Source: Candidatus Woesearchaeota archaeon (GTDB lineage Archaea; Nanobdellota; Nanobdellia; SCGC-AAA011-G17; ARS1403). From it: a stretch of DNA of 53,236 nucleotides. The notes under the pieces were generated by a model. The model searched no databases, was not told the DNA's origin, and saw only the letters and a program-made list of their open reading frames with translations. This document shows positions 33,267 through 41,486 of the stretch, piece by piece; positions within the stretch are counted from its first letter, which is position 1; each line of letters opens with the position of its first letter. The DNA is taken from positions 1 to 53,236 of the forward strand of contig JACPIN010000004.1 of NCBI GenBank assembly GCA_016188065.1, read 5' to 3'. The translations under genes were made by a program, and so were the position numbers.

Positions 33267-33649
33267 AGGCAAGGATAATTATTGAAATTTTAGGAAGCCC
33301 TGTTGAGCATGTTGAAAAAGTTATGAGCAACGTCATGACAGAGCTTGAAAAAATTAAGATCAAGATTTTAAAAAAAGAGATTAGCGAGCCTAAAAAAGTT
33401 GAAAAATTTTACAGCAGTTTTGCAGAAATTGAATTCAAATGCGACGGCTTGGAAAAACTTCTTGATATATGTTTTGATTTCATGCCGAGCGTTGTTGAGA
33501 TCATTGAACCAAAAGAGTTCAGATTTGATCCTAAAGTATTGGAGGATTTTTTGAATGACCTGCTTGCAAGGCTACATAAGCACAGCATGGTAATTAGAAA
33601 TTTGCATGCAGAGAATGTGCTGATGAAAAAAGAGTTGAAGAAAAACTAA
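33257..33649 (+). CDS. hypothetical cytosolic protein downstream of the LTD gene
   Basis: 130 aa from ATG 33257 (the frame also has ATG 33248). A ferredoxin-like beta-alpha-beta layout (IKARIIIEILGSPVEHVEKV) is followed by a C-terminal helix (LLARLHKHSMVIRNLHAENV). Coupled to the LTD gene by overlap; converges with the toroid protein (4-nt overlap). Not recognised. Confidence 0.55.
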   Translation: MEIKARIIIEILGSPVEHVEKVMSNVMTELEKIKIKILKKEISEPKKVEKFYSSFAEIEFKCDGLEKLLDICFDFMPSVVEIIEPKEFRFDPKVLEDFLNDLLARLHKHSMVIRNLHAENVLMKKELKKN

Positions 33650-35406
33650 TCTTTCAATATCTTCTCCAGCTCATCAATCGACTTATCTAACTCATTATTC
33701 AAGAATTTTTTTACTGGGTGCTGTTTTTGTGCAGGCCTCATCTTTGGCTGATAGCTTTGCTGAGTTTTCAGTTCCTGCGGAGTTTTCATTCTTGGCTTGT
33801 ATTCTGGAGTTGGCTTTTTCTTAAACTTTATTAAACCTTTTTTATATGCCAAATAAGATCCTCCAACCAAAGCAATTAAAGCTGCAATAACCATTAATAG
33901 CCAAAATAAAGTGCTTGTTCCTTCTTCATCTTCTATTTTTTCACCTTTATCTTTTTTATCCAATTCTTTCTTTTCTTTTTCATCGACGAGCGTACATTCT
34001 GCTTGATCACTACAGTCTGTGCATGAGCAGCCTTCTAGCGCATCGCAAAAACCATCGTTATTGCATTCTAACCCGTCGCCCACTTTAGGACAACTATCTC
34101 CTGGAATGTCAATGCACCTTCCTAATTCGTCTAACTGACCATCACATACACTTTCAGTAATACAGTAGGTTCCTATTGGCTGCCTTGCAGTAATTTTTGG
34201 ACCCTCGCAAGTTTCATCTTCGACAATTGATTGCCTTTTACAATTAGCAGGACAGATGCATCCATCCTTATCCAAGCACGGCTCATCGCAATCTTCAAGC
34301 TCTGTTATATCTGTTTGAGCCTGGGAAGATGTAACATTTTCCTGCTGCCCTGCTTGTTGTGTTGAATAAACTGCTGATGCTGTTGATTTTAAGTTGCATA
34401 AGTTTGACGGGGCTGGCCAACATCCTTCTTGAGCTCTCTGGCTTTGTATCCAGGCTAGTGCTTTCTTTGCTGAAGCATGTTCTTGAGGCATAAAGGAATA
34501 AATTAAACTGGCTGTTCCAACATCAACTGGCTGCCAGAAACCCGATGATGATTGAGAGGCTTGAAGCTCTGAGATATAAATTTGATTTTTTGTCAATTCG
34601 TATAAAACCGCAGCATGGAAAGGGGATGATTTTTGCTGCTCAAGCCAAGATGGATCAGGATTTTTTCCCTGCTTGCTTAATGCCAATAAAACATAAGAAG
34701 TAATGTCCTGATTGCAAATTGATCTGTAAGTTGCCCCCCAGCAAGTAACTCCTAGCTGAACAGTAACGGATTTTTGGTTTTGAATCTCCTCCCTTATAAA
34801 ATAATTAACTACATTCGAAATGGTTTTCTTCTTTATTAATGAAATAGAATTTACTGTGGAGTTTAATGAAGAGCAATCAATGACAAGATCATTTGTATTT
34901 TGAGTGACCAAGTCCTTTACTGAAATCCATGGAGTGTAGTCTGCTGAAACCTGCACGGTTTTATCTAATCTTGCTTCTGTATTATTCACAACGCAATTTC
35001 CAGATGTGGAAGAGATTATCTGCACAAGCCAATCATCTGCATCTGTATCTGGAGCGAATATCGTCCTTGAATTTATCAGCCAATTAGTTGCTGCTTCTAA
35101 TGTGGCAGAAGAATCTTTTGACTCTTTCAGCGCCCATATTGCTAATGCTGCATCTTTGTTATTGCAGTTATTTGCTGCTGCACAAGAATCCAAGTAATTT
35201 TTTAATTTCGTGGCTGCTGGCTGTAAAGTCGATGTTGAACCTATTTGCTTATTAACGGCTAATAATGCTAATGCAGAATCCTCTATGGTCCTGTCTCTTT
35301 TATTGTACTCGTTAATTATCCAATCGGTTTCTATTGATGCATAGATTAAGTTTAAAGAAATTACTAGCAAAAATATAATTAAAGCTATTTTTTTAATCTT
35401 CACCAC
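33646..35406 (-). CDS. exported alpha/alpha-toroid repeat protein, membrane-anchored
   Basis: 586 aa. Signal peptide at about 4-23 (KKIALIIFLLVISLNLIYAS). Repeated helical units typical of prenyltransferase/terpene-cyclase-like toroids follow: DSALALLAVNKQIGS, NNKDAALAIWALKES, QDITSYVLLALSKQG, HASAKKALAWIQSQ. Then comes a Cys-rich stalk (about 375-480), one membrane helix (LFWLLMVIAALIALVGGSYL) and a basic Pro/Gln-rich cytosolic tail. Surface or envelope role inferred; no catalytic motif seen. Confidence 0.75.
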   Translation of the reverse strand: MVKIKKIALIIFLLVISLNLIYASIETDWIINEYNKRDRTIEDSALALLAVNKQIGSTSTLQPAATKLKNYLDSCAAANNCNNKDAALAIWALKESKDSSATLEAATNWLINSRTIFAPDTDADDWLVQIISSTSGNCVVNNTEARLDKTVQVSADYTPWISVKDLVTQNTNDLVIDCSSLNSTVNSISLIKKKTISNVVNYFIREEIQNQKSVTVQLGVTCWGATYRSICNQDITSYVLLALSKQGKNPDPSWLEQQKSSPFHAAVLYELTKNQIYISELQASQSSSGFWQPVDVGTASLIYSFMPQEHASAKKALAWIQSQRAQEGCWPAPSNLCNLKSTASAVYSTQQAGQQENVTSSQAQTDITELEDCDEPCLDKDGCICPANCKRQSIVEDETCEGPKITARQPIGTYCITESVCDGQLDELGRCIDIPGDSCPKVGDGLECNNDGFCDALEGCSCTDCSDQAECTLVDEKEKKELDKKDKGEKIEDEEGTSTLFWLLMVIAALIALVGGSYLAYKKGLIKFKKKPTPEYKPRMKTPQELKTQQSYQPKMRPAQKQHPVKKFLNNELDKSIDELEKILKD

Positions 35407-35432
35407 CTTTTTTACTGCTTTATGGAAAGTGA

Positions 35433-35442
35433 TTTATATATG
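35433..35442 (+). promoter_or_regulatory. box A of the COG2112-type kinase gene
   Basis: TTTATATATG, centred about 24 bp before the ATG pair at 35458/35461. A start at 35422 would lie upstream of transcription. Confidence 0.6.
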
Positions 35443-35457
35443 TTTCTGAACAAAAAC

Positions 35458-35994
35458 ATGATGAGAATTGAAAATCTAGAGTTCTTAGCAAAGGGAAAAA
35501 GAAGCAGTGTATATGCTGGCTTTCTGAAAAAAAATAAAGTCGCTGTGAAAATTAGCAATAGAGCAAGAATTGAAGGTAAGTGGCTGAGGCTGCTAAACAG
35601 GGAGGGAATTGGCCCTAAATTAATTAAAATAGAGAAGGATAAACTAATTTATGAATTTGCAGATGGCAGAAGAATCGGAGACTGCCTGAAAGATAAAAAC
35701 ATTAAGCCTATAATTAAAAAAATTTTAAAGCAGTGCAGGAGCTTAGACAAACTTAAGATAAATAAAAAAGAGCTTGTTAATCCGTACAAACACATTCTTG
35801 TGGATAAAGGAAAAGTTGTGATGATTGATTTTGAGAGGTGCCATAAAGTGAATAAGGGGAAGAATGTTACTCAGTTTTGCGAGTATCTGATGAGAAATAA
35901 AATCGTTAATAGGAAAAGATTGACCTCCCTACTGAAAAAATATAAATCTAGTCAGAATGATAAGAATTTTAAGATGATTTTGAAGAGGGTTTAG
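35458..35994 (+). CDS. predicted Ser/Thr protein kinase, COG2112 type
   Basis: About 178 aa from the ATG set by box A. The Gly-rich loop GKRSSVYAG and VAVKI Lys are present, then IGPKLIKIEKDKLIYEF for the hinge. The catalytic region reads NPYKHILVDKGKVVMIDFER: DF(E) replaces DFG and the usual HxD loop is KH in a PYKH motif, as in archaeal COG2112 kinases. Substrate unknown. Converges on the primase gene (26-nt overlap). Confidence 0.7.
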   Translation: MMRIENLEFLAKGKRSSVYAGFLKKNKVAVKISNRARIEGKWLRLLNREGIGPKLIKIEKDKLIYEFADGRRIGDCLKDKNIKPIIKKILKQCRSLDKLKINKKELVNPYKHILVDKGKVVMIDFERCHKVNKGKNVTQFCEYLMRNKIVNRKRLTSLLKKYKSSQNDKNFKMILKRV

Positions 35995-37291
35995 AACTTA
36001 CTCTCTTCTTTGGCTTATTCTTTTGATGGGCGAAATATTTTTTCTTTGCAAAATTAACCGGATTCTTGCAACGTGCACAAATTTCATCCTCGCATTTTAC
36101 TCCAAGCTCCTTGTAATAAGATAAATTAGAACAATTTGGAGGGAGGATTGCTTCTGTTTGGCGGCTATGCCAGCTTAGCTGTGACAAGATATAATTTTCT
36201 GGCAGTGGCTGATAATTTCTCTGATTCCATTTTCTTATTATCCTTTCCAGCTCTTCTTTTGAATAACCCATGCATTTCAGGAAATTTATTAAAATAAATA
36301 AAGACCTTTTCCTTCCATCCTCCTTTGTTCCTTGCAATAATTTTTGGATGCATTCCGGGAAAAACTCATCTGGAATTGAAGCTTTTAGCTTGTCGTAATG
36401 CTGCTTTTGATTTTGCTCTTCTTGAGTATATTGTGGCCTTTTATTCATTGCATCTAGTGCCTGCATTACTAACTGTGTTGCTTCCCTCTCCTTCACTTTT
36501 GGCAAAAATTGCGTTGTTGATTTTATATTTTCTATTCTTGCTTTTTTCAAATCAAAATTTTTTAGCTCGTCAATAGATATCGGGGTTGAAACCAGCCCAC
36601 GTTTTTCATTTATTGAATAAGGTGCCCGGTACATGTGTCTGCTTGAAATTAAAATGGTGTCTATCTCTATAATTGAAAATGGGTTGAATTGATTTTTCTC
36701 CATCAGCTCTTCTTTGCTTTTTCCAGTTGACTTTGAGATCTCCTGCAGTGAGCTTATCCCTAATATTTTCTCTGACAGCCTTGATTTTATCATGCTTTTG
36801 AGGTATGCTGCAATTGCTCTCGGAGTTTCTGGAAATAATTTTGTTACAGGGAGATTATTAACCTGTTCTGGGAGTGATTGAGAGGGTATGCCTATGTGGA
36901 ATCCTGTTCCTCCACTAAACTTCAATCCCATATTTTTTACATTATGAAATTTTAATGCTTCAATTAACAATTCTGCAGTTGCCTTCGCATATTCAATAAA
37001 TTTTGTATCTATATCCAAAATGATATCATAACCTATCCTTAATTTATCTAATTCATTTTTTGTCATTCCAGTTTTCAATAAAAGAGGGTTTCTCCAGTGC
37101 TCCTCTGAAACATGAAATGAAGTTGCCCCTTGCTTTGCCAGTTCAAATACATCCTGCTCAAAATTCAAAGAATCAGGCCTTTTTCCAAAACTTCCAGAAG
37201 GATACTTTACAGCTACTTCTCTGTTTCTTGAAGATTCTAAAATCACTTTCTGGATATCTTTTCTTGAGTAATATTCCAAATAATCTGCCAT
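35969..37291 (-). CDS. single-chain DNA primase (PriS core fused to PriL-type Fe-S domain)
   Basis: 440 aa. PriS elements: DIDT acidic pair at D93/D95, the nucleotide-binding SGGTGFH at 126-132 and a third Asp in IEIDT (211), followed by HMYRAPYSINEKRGL. After a linker, residues 305-410 resemble PriL-CTD: a PECIQKLL Cys (314), PPNC (387), then C400, C405 and C408 supply iron-sulfur ligands. The tail is basic (KKKYFAHQKNKPKKR). A fused primase is known in Nanoarchaeum; most archaea have separate priS and priL. It synthesises RNA/DNA primers. Confidence 0.85.
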   Translation of the reverse strand: MADYLEYYSRKDIQKVILESSRNREVAVKYPSGSFGKRPDSLNFEQDVFELAKQGATSFHVSEEHWRNPLLLKTGMTKNELDKLRIGYDIILDIDTKFIEYAKATAELLIEALKFHNVKNMGLKFSGGTGFHIGIPSQSLPEQVNNLPVTKLFPETPRAIAAYLKSMIKSRLSEKILGISSLQEISKSTGKSKEELMEKNQFNPFSIIEIDTILISSRHMYRAPYSINEKRGLVSTPISIDELKNFDLKKARIENIKSTTQFLPKVKEREATQLVMQALDAMNKRPQYTQEEQNQKQHYDKLKASIPDEFFPECIQKLLQGTKEDGRKRSLFILINFLKCMGYSKEELERIIRKWNQRNYQPLPENYILSQLSWHSRQTEAILPPNCSNLSYYKELGVKCEDEICARCKNPVNFAKKKYFAHQKNKPKKRVSSKPSSKSS

Positions 37292-37354
37292 TGATGAAAT
37301 TATTTTGAAGAAAGTTTATAAGCACTGTGATGCTCTCCAGGATAGGCGGACTGG

Positions 37355-37588
37355 ATTTTTGTTATTAAAGATAGATCCGGAAGAGATATTCATCTTTATA
37401 AGGAAAGATGGAAGCATATTGTCTACAAACATCCTGTAATTGCAAACAAAATTGAGGAGATCAAAGACACATTATTAACCTCTACAGCAATAAGAAAAAG
37501 TGATCATGATGATCAGATCAGATTTTATTATAAATATTATAAGAATATAAAATTAAAAGAAAAATATCTTTTTATAATGGTAAGATAA
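37355..37588 (+). CDS. BECR-like toxin-type ORF without a standard start codon
   Basis: The frame is open from after TAG 37343-37345 to TAA 37586-37588 with no ATG, GTG or TTG near its 5' end. ATT 37355 is the first plausible start (about 77 aa). The product has DRSGRDIHLYKERWKHIVYK, then HP, a LLTSTAIRKS segment and a YYKYYK stretch. This resembles small phage-associated nuclease-fold proteins (Barnase/EndoU/RelE-like) that often precede DUF2283 genes. It may be a 5'-frameshifted remnant: ATG 37330 in another frame reads towards it. Confidence 0.5.
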   Translation: MFVIKDRSGRDIHLYKERWKHIVYKHPVIANKIEEIKDTLLTSTAIRKSDHDDQIRFYYKYYKNIKLKEKYLFIMVR

Positions 37589-37640
37589 TTAAATGGCAAT
37601 GGTTTTATCATAACAAGTTTTTACATTAATAAAATAAAAA

Positions 37641-37871
37641 ATGAAAGAATTAAGTATATATTATGATAAGGAAGGAGATTTTTTAGAAGTAAGGATAGGA
37701 AAACCAACAATTGCATATTTTAAAGATTTAGGAAATGACATATTTGAAAGAGTGGACGAAAGAACTGGCGAAGTCAATGGCATTTCAATTGTAAATTTCA
37801 GAAAAAGAATAGAAAACTTGAAGCCCATAAGGGCATCATTGCAAAAGAAAAAAGAATTAATTGCAGCTTAA
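37641..37871 (+). CDS. DUF2283 family protein
   Basis: 76 aa. LSIYYDKEGDFLEVRIGK, then a VNGISIVNFRKRIEN stretch, is the DUF2283 pattern: a small beta-rich protein usually found beside toxin-like genes and presumed antitoxin. It follows the BECR-like ORF by 52 bp. Converges on the prefoldin gene. Confidence 0.85.
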   Translation: MKELSIYYDKEGDFLEVRIGKPTIAYFKDLGNDIFERVDERTGEVNGISIVNFRKRIENLKPIRASLQKKKELIAA

Positions 37872-37903
37872 GCATTTTTCTAAATTAATTTCTTCTCTTG
37901 ACT

Positions 37904-38302
37904 TTATTCTAATTCTTGTTGTATAGAATAAACTGCCTGCGCTATTTTTTCTGTATCTGACTTTAATTGGGATATCATTAAAATTATTTGCTTCTCCTGA
38001 TCTCGTATAGAATTTTTTGCATCTTCAATATCTTTTTTTACTATGACGTTTGCACCGACTGCCATCAGAACTTTTCCTTCTTCTTTCAATTCTGTTTTAA
38101 CTAAAACACCTGAACTTAAGGGACTTAAAAATTCATCTCCTTTTTTTAGCCTTGAAATTTCTTCAAGAGATGCGGATAAGTTTGTTAGATTCTGCTTTTG
38201 ATGCTGCAGGCTGTCCAACTGCGCTTGATACTGATCTAATTGTGAACTTAATATCTGAAACTCAAGCTGTTTCTTTTCCTGCTCTTCTTGACTTGATGCC
38301 AT
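37904..38302 (-). CDS. pfdA: prefoldin subunit alpha
   Basis: 132 aa: two long coiled coils (LEFQILSSQLDQYQAQLDSL and the C-terminal IEDAKNSIRDQEKQIILMIS) around a beta hairpin with PLSSGVLVKTEL and VLMAVGANVIVKKDIEDA. Prefoldin carries nascent chains to the thermosome. Last gene of the minus-strand ribosomal array, with its own box A 25 bp before the ATG. In many archaea it follows aIF6 and eL20 (LX), here aIF6 directly. Confidence 0.93.
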   Translation of the reverse strand: MASSQEEQEKKQLEFQILSSQLDQYQAQLDSLQHQKQNLTNLSASLEEISRLKKGDEFLSPLSSGVLVKTELKEEGKVLMAVGANVIVKKDIEDAKNSIRDQEKQIILMISQLKSDTEKIAQAVYSIQQELE

Positions 38303-38320
38303 AAAAAAACTTCAGAAACG

Positions 38321-38333
38321 CATTTTATAAACC
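38321..38333 (-). promoter_or_regulatory. box A of pfdA
   Basis: Minus-strand GGTTTATAAAATG, centred 25 bp before the pfdA ATG (38302), in the gap after aIF6. It gives pfdA an independent leaderless transcript. Confidence 0.55.
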
Positions 38334-38336
38334 TTT

Positions 38337-38996
38337 TTAAATAAATCCAAGTGTTTCGTCTATCCTTTGAGTTTCCGGTCCTGTTGTTTCAGCGCCTACA
38401 ATATATCCGTTGCAGTTGACTATTAATCCAGACCTTACATACGGGCTTCCAAAATTTACCGTGCCGATATTTGTTGGAAGATTTAGGAAGCTTGAAACCT
38501 TTCTTGCATTTGTTGCGTCCCTGTGCAGCAAACACCCTTTGTGATTTAATGCGGTGCATGATCCAACTGTAGAATTTTCCGCTATTTCTAGAGTACTAAC
38601 TTTAAATCCTAATTCTTCCAATTTTTCTTTTACACTTGACTCAAGATAAGGATTGATTAAGCAGGTTTTATCTTTAATAACGATATTATTCCCTAATGCT
38701 GTGAACTTTGTATTTAGCTTTATTATTTTAATGCTTTTAATTCTTTCAAGCTCTTTAAGCTCATGATCTGGAATGAAATCCGGCACAAATAAATGACTCT
38801 CGTTGCCTGTGCAGAAAACTCCTATTAGGTTAGTATTGCAGATTGTTACCTGATATGTCGGAACATTGAGAACTTCTTTTATGCTTTCTACAAGATGTCT
38901 GCTTAAATTCTTCGGCAAAAGGCAGTATGTATCAGTGGCAAAGCTATATAATCCTATATTTGAATTGTTATGGAACTTCGTCTTTAAAACGCGCAT
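38337..38996 (-). CDS. tif6: translation initiation factor aIF6
   Basis: 219 aa with the five-fold repeated pentein units: NSNIGLYSFATDTYCLLP, NTNLIGVFCTGNESHLFVP, ALGNNIVIKDKTCLINPYL, TVGSCTALNHKGCLLHRDA, SPYVRSGLIVNCNGYIVG. aIF6 binds uL14 on the large subunit and stops premature joining. Starts 1 bp after eL14 stops. Confidence 0.97.
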   Translation of the reverse strand: MRVLKTKFHNNSNIGLYSFATDTYCLLPKNLSRHLVESIKEVLNVPTYQVTICNTNLIGVFCTGNESHLFVPDFIPDHELKELERIKSIKIIKLNTKFTALGNNIVIKDKTCLINPYLESSVKEKLEELGFKVSTLEIAENSTVGSCTALNHKGCLLHRDATNARKVSSFLNLPTNIGTVNFGSPYVRSGLIVNCNGYIVGAETTGPETQRIDETLGFI

Positions 38997-38997
38997 T

Positions 38998-39333
38998 TTA
39001 TTTCTTAGAATGTGTTTTTGTTTTTATTTCTTTCTTTTTCTGGCTATTCTGTTTTCTCTGCTTTCTTGGCCTTGGCTTTGCTTCTCTTCTTTTGCCTTTT
39101 TTCTTAAGGGCTATCTCCAGCTTTTCTAATTCTTTATTAACATCTTCTGTTGCTGCTTTCTTCTTTATCTTAACAACCTTGTCTAGGAATTCCAAATGCT
39201 TTATGTTGCATTTTTTTCTTCTTAAGTTTCCGTCTACCAAGACATAATTATGATCTATGATGTCTACTACAATTCCTATCTCACCGCCATCCCTGCCTGC
39301 TGTTTTAATGACTAACTGGCCGATCTCTACCAT
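38998..39333 (-). CDS. rpl14e: 50S ribosomal protein eL14
   Basis: 111 aa from ATG 39333; a longer frame to 39483 lies inside eL34 and is not used. MVEIGQLVIKTAGRDGGEI then HNYVLVDGNLRRKKCNIKHL is the eL14 KOW-like core. The tail of 35 residues is strongly basic. ATG overlaps the eL34 stop region by 7 nt. Confidence 0.93.
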   Translation of the reverse strand: MVEIGQLVIKTAGRDGGEIGIVVDIIDHNYVLVDGNLRRKKCNIKHLEFLDKVVKIKKKAATEDVNKELEKLEIALKKKGKRREAKPRPRKQRKQNSQKKKEIKTKTHSKK

Positions 39334-39596
39334 TTTATCCCCCTTGCCATTCCAATCAGCTTCTTTCTTGAACATTGCGAACATAGATTTGCAAATTTTC
39401 TTGACGGAATTTTTTTTGTCTTTGAAATTCCTTTTAGCTTTGTTGCCCTTGCATTTATGACTCCTTTTAACACGCAACCGCACTCAGGGCATCTTGCTTT
39501 GCCCGGCTTCGTTTTCCTATAATGCACATTTATCTTCGAAGCGGTTCTAACAAAAATCTTTCTCAGCTTGCTTGATCTGTGTTTTGGCGAAGGCAT
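39327..39596 (-). CDS. rpl34e: 50S ribosomal protein eL34
   Basis: 89 aa. NVHYRKTKPGKARCPECGC, then VINARATKLKGISKTKKIPS, FANLCSQCSRKKL: the eL34 zinc ribbon with two CxxC pairs. Usual archaeal neighbour order eL34-eL14 is kept. Starts 1 bp from the insertase gene's stop. Confidence 0.95.
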   Translation of the reverse strand: MPSPKHRSSKLRKIFVRTASKINVHYRKTKPGKARCPECGCVLKGVINARATKLKGISKTKKIPSRKFANLCSQCSRKKLIGMARGIKW

Positions 39597-39597
39597 T

Positions 39598-40035
39598 TTA
39601 ATGCACCTTTAATAGTTTCCTTAATGTTATGTTGAATATGATTGTGAGCACGAAATACGTGCCAAACCAACCCATTCCCAGGAAGATCTTTCCATATGGA
39701 GTATATGCATTTCTTATAAGTGGAAGCAAGATAACAAACGGCACGAATGTTATCAGCATTGGCTTGATCTGATGCTTAAATGTTTCAATTGTTTTCTCGA
39801 ATGATTTTTTTTGGAGCTCCATCACCCTTTTACTGTCGTGCTTAAACTCCTTCATCTCTTTCTGTATATCTTTTATTTCCTCTTTTATGCTTTTTAAAGC
39901 TTCTTGATCTGTAAAATATTTATATATTAAGGTTGTGAACAGCATCAAGATGAATGTTATTGTGAACATGCCGGCTAAAGGATCCCATGAGATTAGCCAG
40001 CCAAAAATTGAGTTGAAAAAATTTTCAAACACCAT
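39598..40035 (-). CDS. DUF106/EMC3-type membrane insertase (YidC superfamily)
   Basis: 145 aa: membrane helix at about 20-40 (AGMFTITFILMLFTTLIYKY), a cytosolic coiled coil (EEIKDIQKEMKEFKHDSKRV), then two more helices (LITFVPFVILLPLIRNAY and GTYFVLTIIFNITLRKLL). This is the archaeal member of the Oxa1/YidC/EMC3 group that inserts membrane proteins. Directly after secY, its common place. Confidence 0.92.
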   Translation of the reverse strand: MVFENFFNSIFGWLISWDPLAGMFTITFILMLFTTLIYKYFTDQEALKSIKEEIKDIQKEMKEFKHDSKRVMELQKKSFEKTIETFKHQIKPMLITFVPFVILLPLIRNAYTPYGKIFLGMGWFGTYFVLTIIFNITLRKLLKVH

Positions 40036-40040
40036 TTTAC

Positions 40041-41486
40041 CTACTCCATCATTCTCCTTAAGGCAGGATACATGTCCATCATGTGCTGCTGTGCTATTTC
40101 TTCATATAACCTATAAATGATCATAACTGTAAGCAGAATTCCTGTGCCTGATGTCAACGCACCTAGAACATCTGCAAATGCTGCCAATAATCCTACGGTT
40201 ATTCCACCCATCACAGTTAATGGAAGGATGTATCTTTTTAAAATTCTTTCCAGCACCCTTTCATCTCTTCTAAAACCAGGGATTTGCAATCCTGAAGCCA
40301 TTATTTTTTCTGCCTGGCTTCTTGCATCCATGCCTGCTGTCTGCATCCAGAATATCGAGAAAATTACTGCCCCAGCGACGAGGAATAATGTGTATGTAAT
40401 TGCACTGCCAAACACCTGCCAGTTGAATGAGCCTGATGCGAATGCTGCAAATATCTCATTTACTAAGTTTGGCGATGAGACCCATTTAACTAAACCTGAG
40501 ATAGGAATATTTCCCTGAAACTGCCCGAAAATGTGATTGGAGATCCATGACAATATTCCTGATGTTCCTTCAACCCAGCCTTGCATCAATCTTGCCCACA
40601 GCTGGATGTTTGCAATTAAAGCTGCTACCAAGATGACCGGGATATTTGAGGTGTATACAAAATTCAGAGGCCATCTTATTCCATGCCCCCGAATCCTGCC
40701 GAAGGATAATGGAATTTCAACTTTCATTGCCTGGATATAAACTGCTAATGCAAAAACAATTATTGTTGCCAATATCGTCGACAAAGCGAGCAATGCACCT
40801 GAAGGGTTGCCTGATGCCAATGATCTTAGAAATACCCATATCTGGCCTATTGGCGCCTGCCCTGTCCCGAATGCGAAAATTCCTGCCTGCGTCAATGGGG
40901 AAAAAGCACGAACAAAAATTTCTGCTGAAACCCCGGCTGCGATAAATAATGATATCCCTGAGCCAAATCCCCACTTGCTTATAACCTCATCCATGAAAAG
41001 AACGATCAAACCGCCTAAGAAAAGCTGGGCGATTAGCAACAGCTCCATGTTTCTGAATGATACTGGATCAAGAGCTGCCGATGGTGCCAAGCCGCCCATG
41101 AAGACGAAGATTGCCGCCTCGAAGATTATAAAGAAAACTGCGAGTAGTTTTTGCAACCCCTGGAAGAAAACTCTTCCTTCATGTGTGTGAGTATCTATCT
41201 TTAATATGCCTGATCCTTGTAATAACTGGAGGACGATTGAGGCAGTGACTATCGGCCCTATACCAAGAGATAAAATTGACCCGAATGGGGCTGCCAATAT
41301 GATAGACAGAAACTGAAAATTAGCAAGCGCGTTCTCTCCCAACCCTAACAAGGGAATAACGGAGAGTAAGAAGAACAAGACAAGAATAATCAAAGTCCAT
41401 TTCAATTTTTCCTTGAACGGAAGCCTTTTTTCTGTCGGGCCCTTAATTTCGGGAAGGTTCGATAAGAGATTTTTAAACACTGACAA
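40041..41486 (-). CDS. secY: protein translocase subunit SecY
   Basis: 481 aa with ten predicted membrane helices. GIGPIVTASIVLQLLQGSGIL is the plug/TM2 region; FALAVYIQAMKVEIPLSFGR and IPVILVAALIANIQ are in the centre; the C-terminal helix is followed by EEIAQQHMMDMYPALRRMM. It forms the channel for SRP-delivered chains (SRP54 and FtsY are in this window). Overlaps uL15 by 14 nt. Confidence 0.97.
   Translation of the reverse strand: MSVFKNLLSNLPEIKGPTEKRLPFKEKLKWTLIILVLFFLLSVIPLLGLGENALANFQFLSIILAAPFGSILSLGIGPIVTASIVLQLLQGSGILKIDTHTHEGRVFFQGLQKLLAVFFIIFEAAIFVFMGGLAPSAALDPVSFRNMELLLIAQLFLGGLIVLFMDEVISKWGFGSGISLFIAAGVSAEIFVRAFSPLTQAGIFAFGTGQAPIGQIWVFLRSLASGNPSGALLALSTILATIIVFALAVYIQAMKVEIPLSFGRIRGHGIRWPLNFVYTSNIPVILVAALIANIQLWARLMQGWVEGTSGILSWISNHIFGQFQGNIPISGLVKWVSSPNLVNEIFAAFASGSFNWQVFGSAITYTLFLVAGAVIFSIFWMQTAGMDARSQAEKIMASGLQIPGFRRDERVLERILKRYILPLTVMGGITVGLLAAFADVLGALTSGTGILLTVMIIYRLYEEIAQQHMMDMYPALRRMME

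Noticed and set aside
39334-39483. N-terminal 50-residue extension of eL14
   Set aside because: It is eL34 DNA read in another frame; the family start matches ATG 39333.
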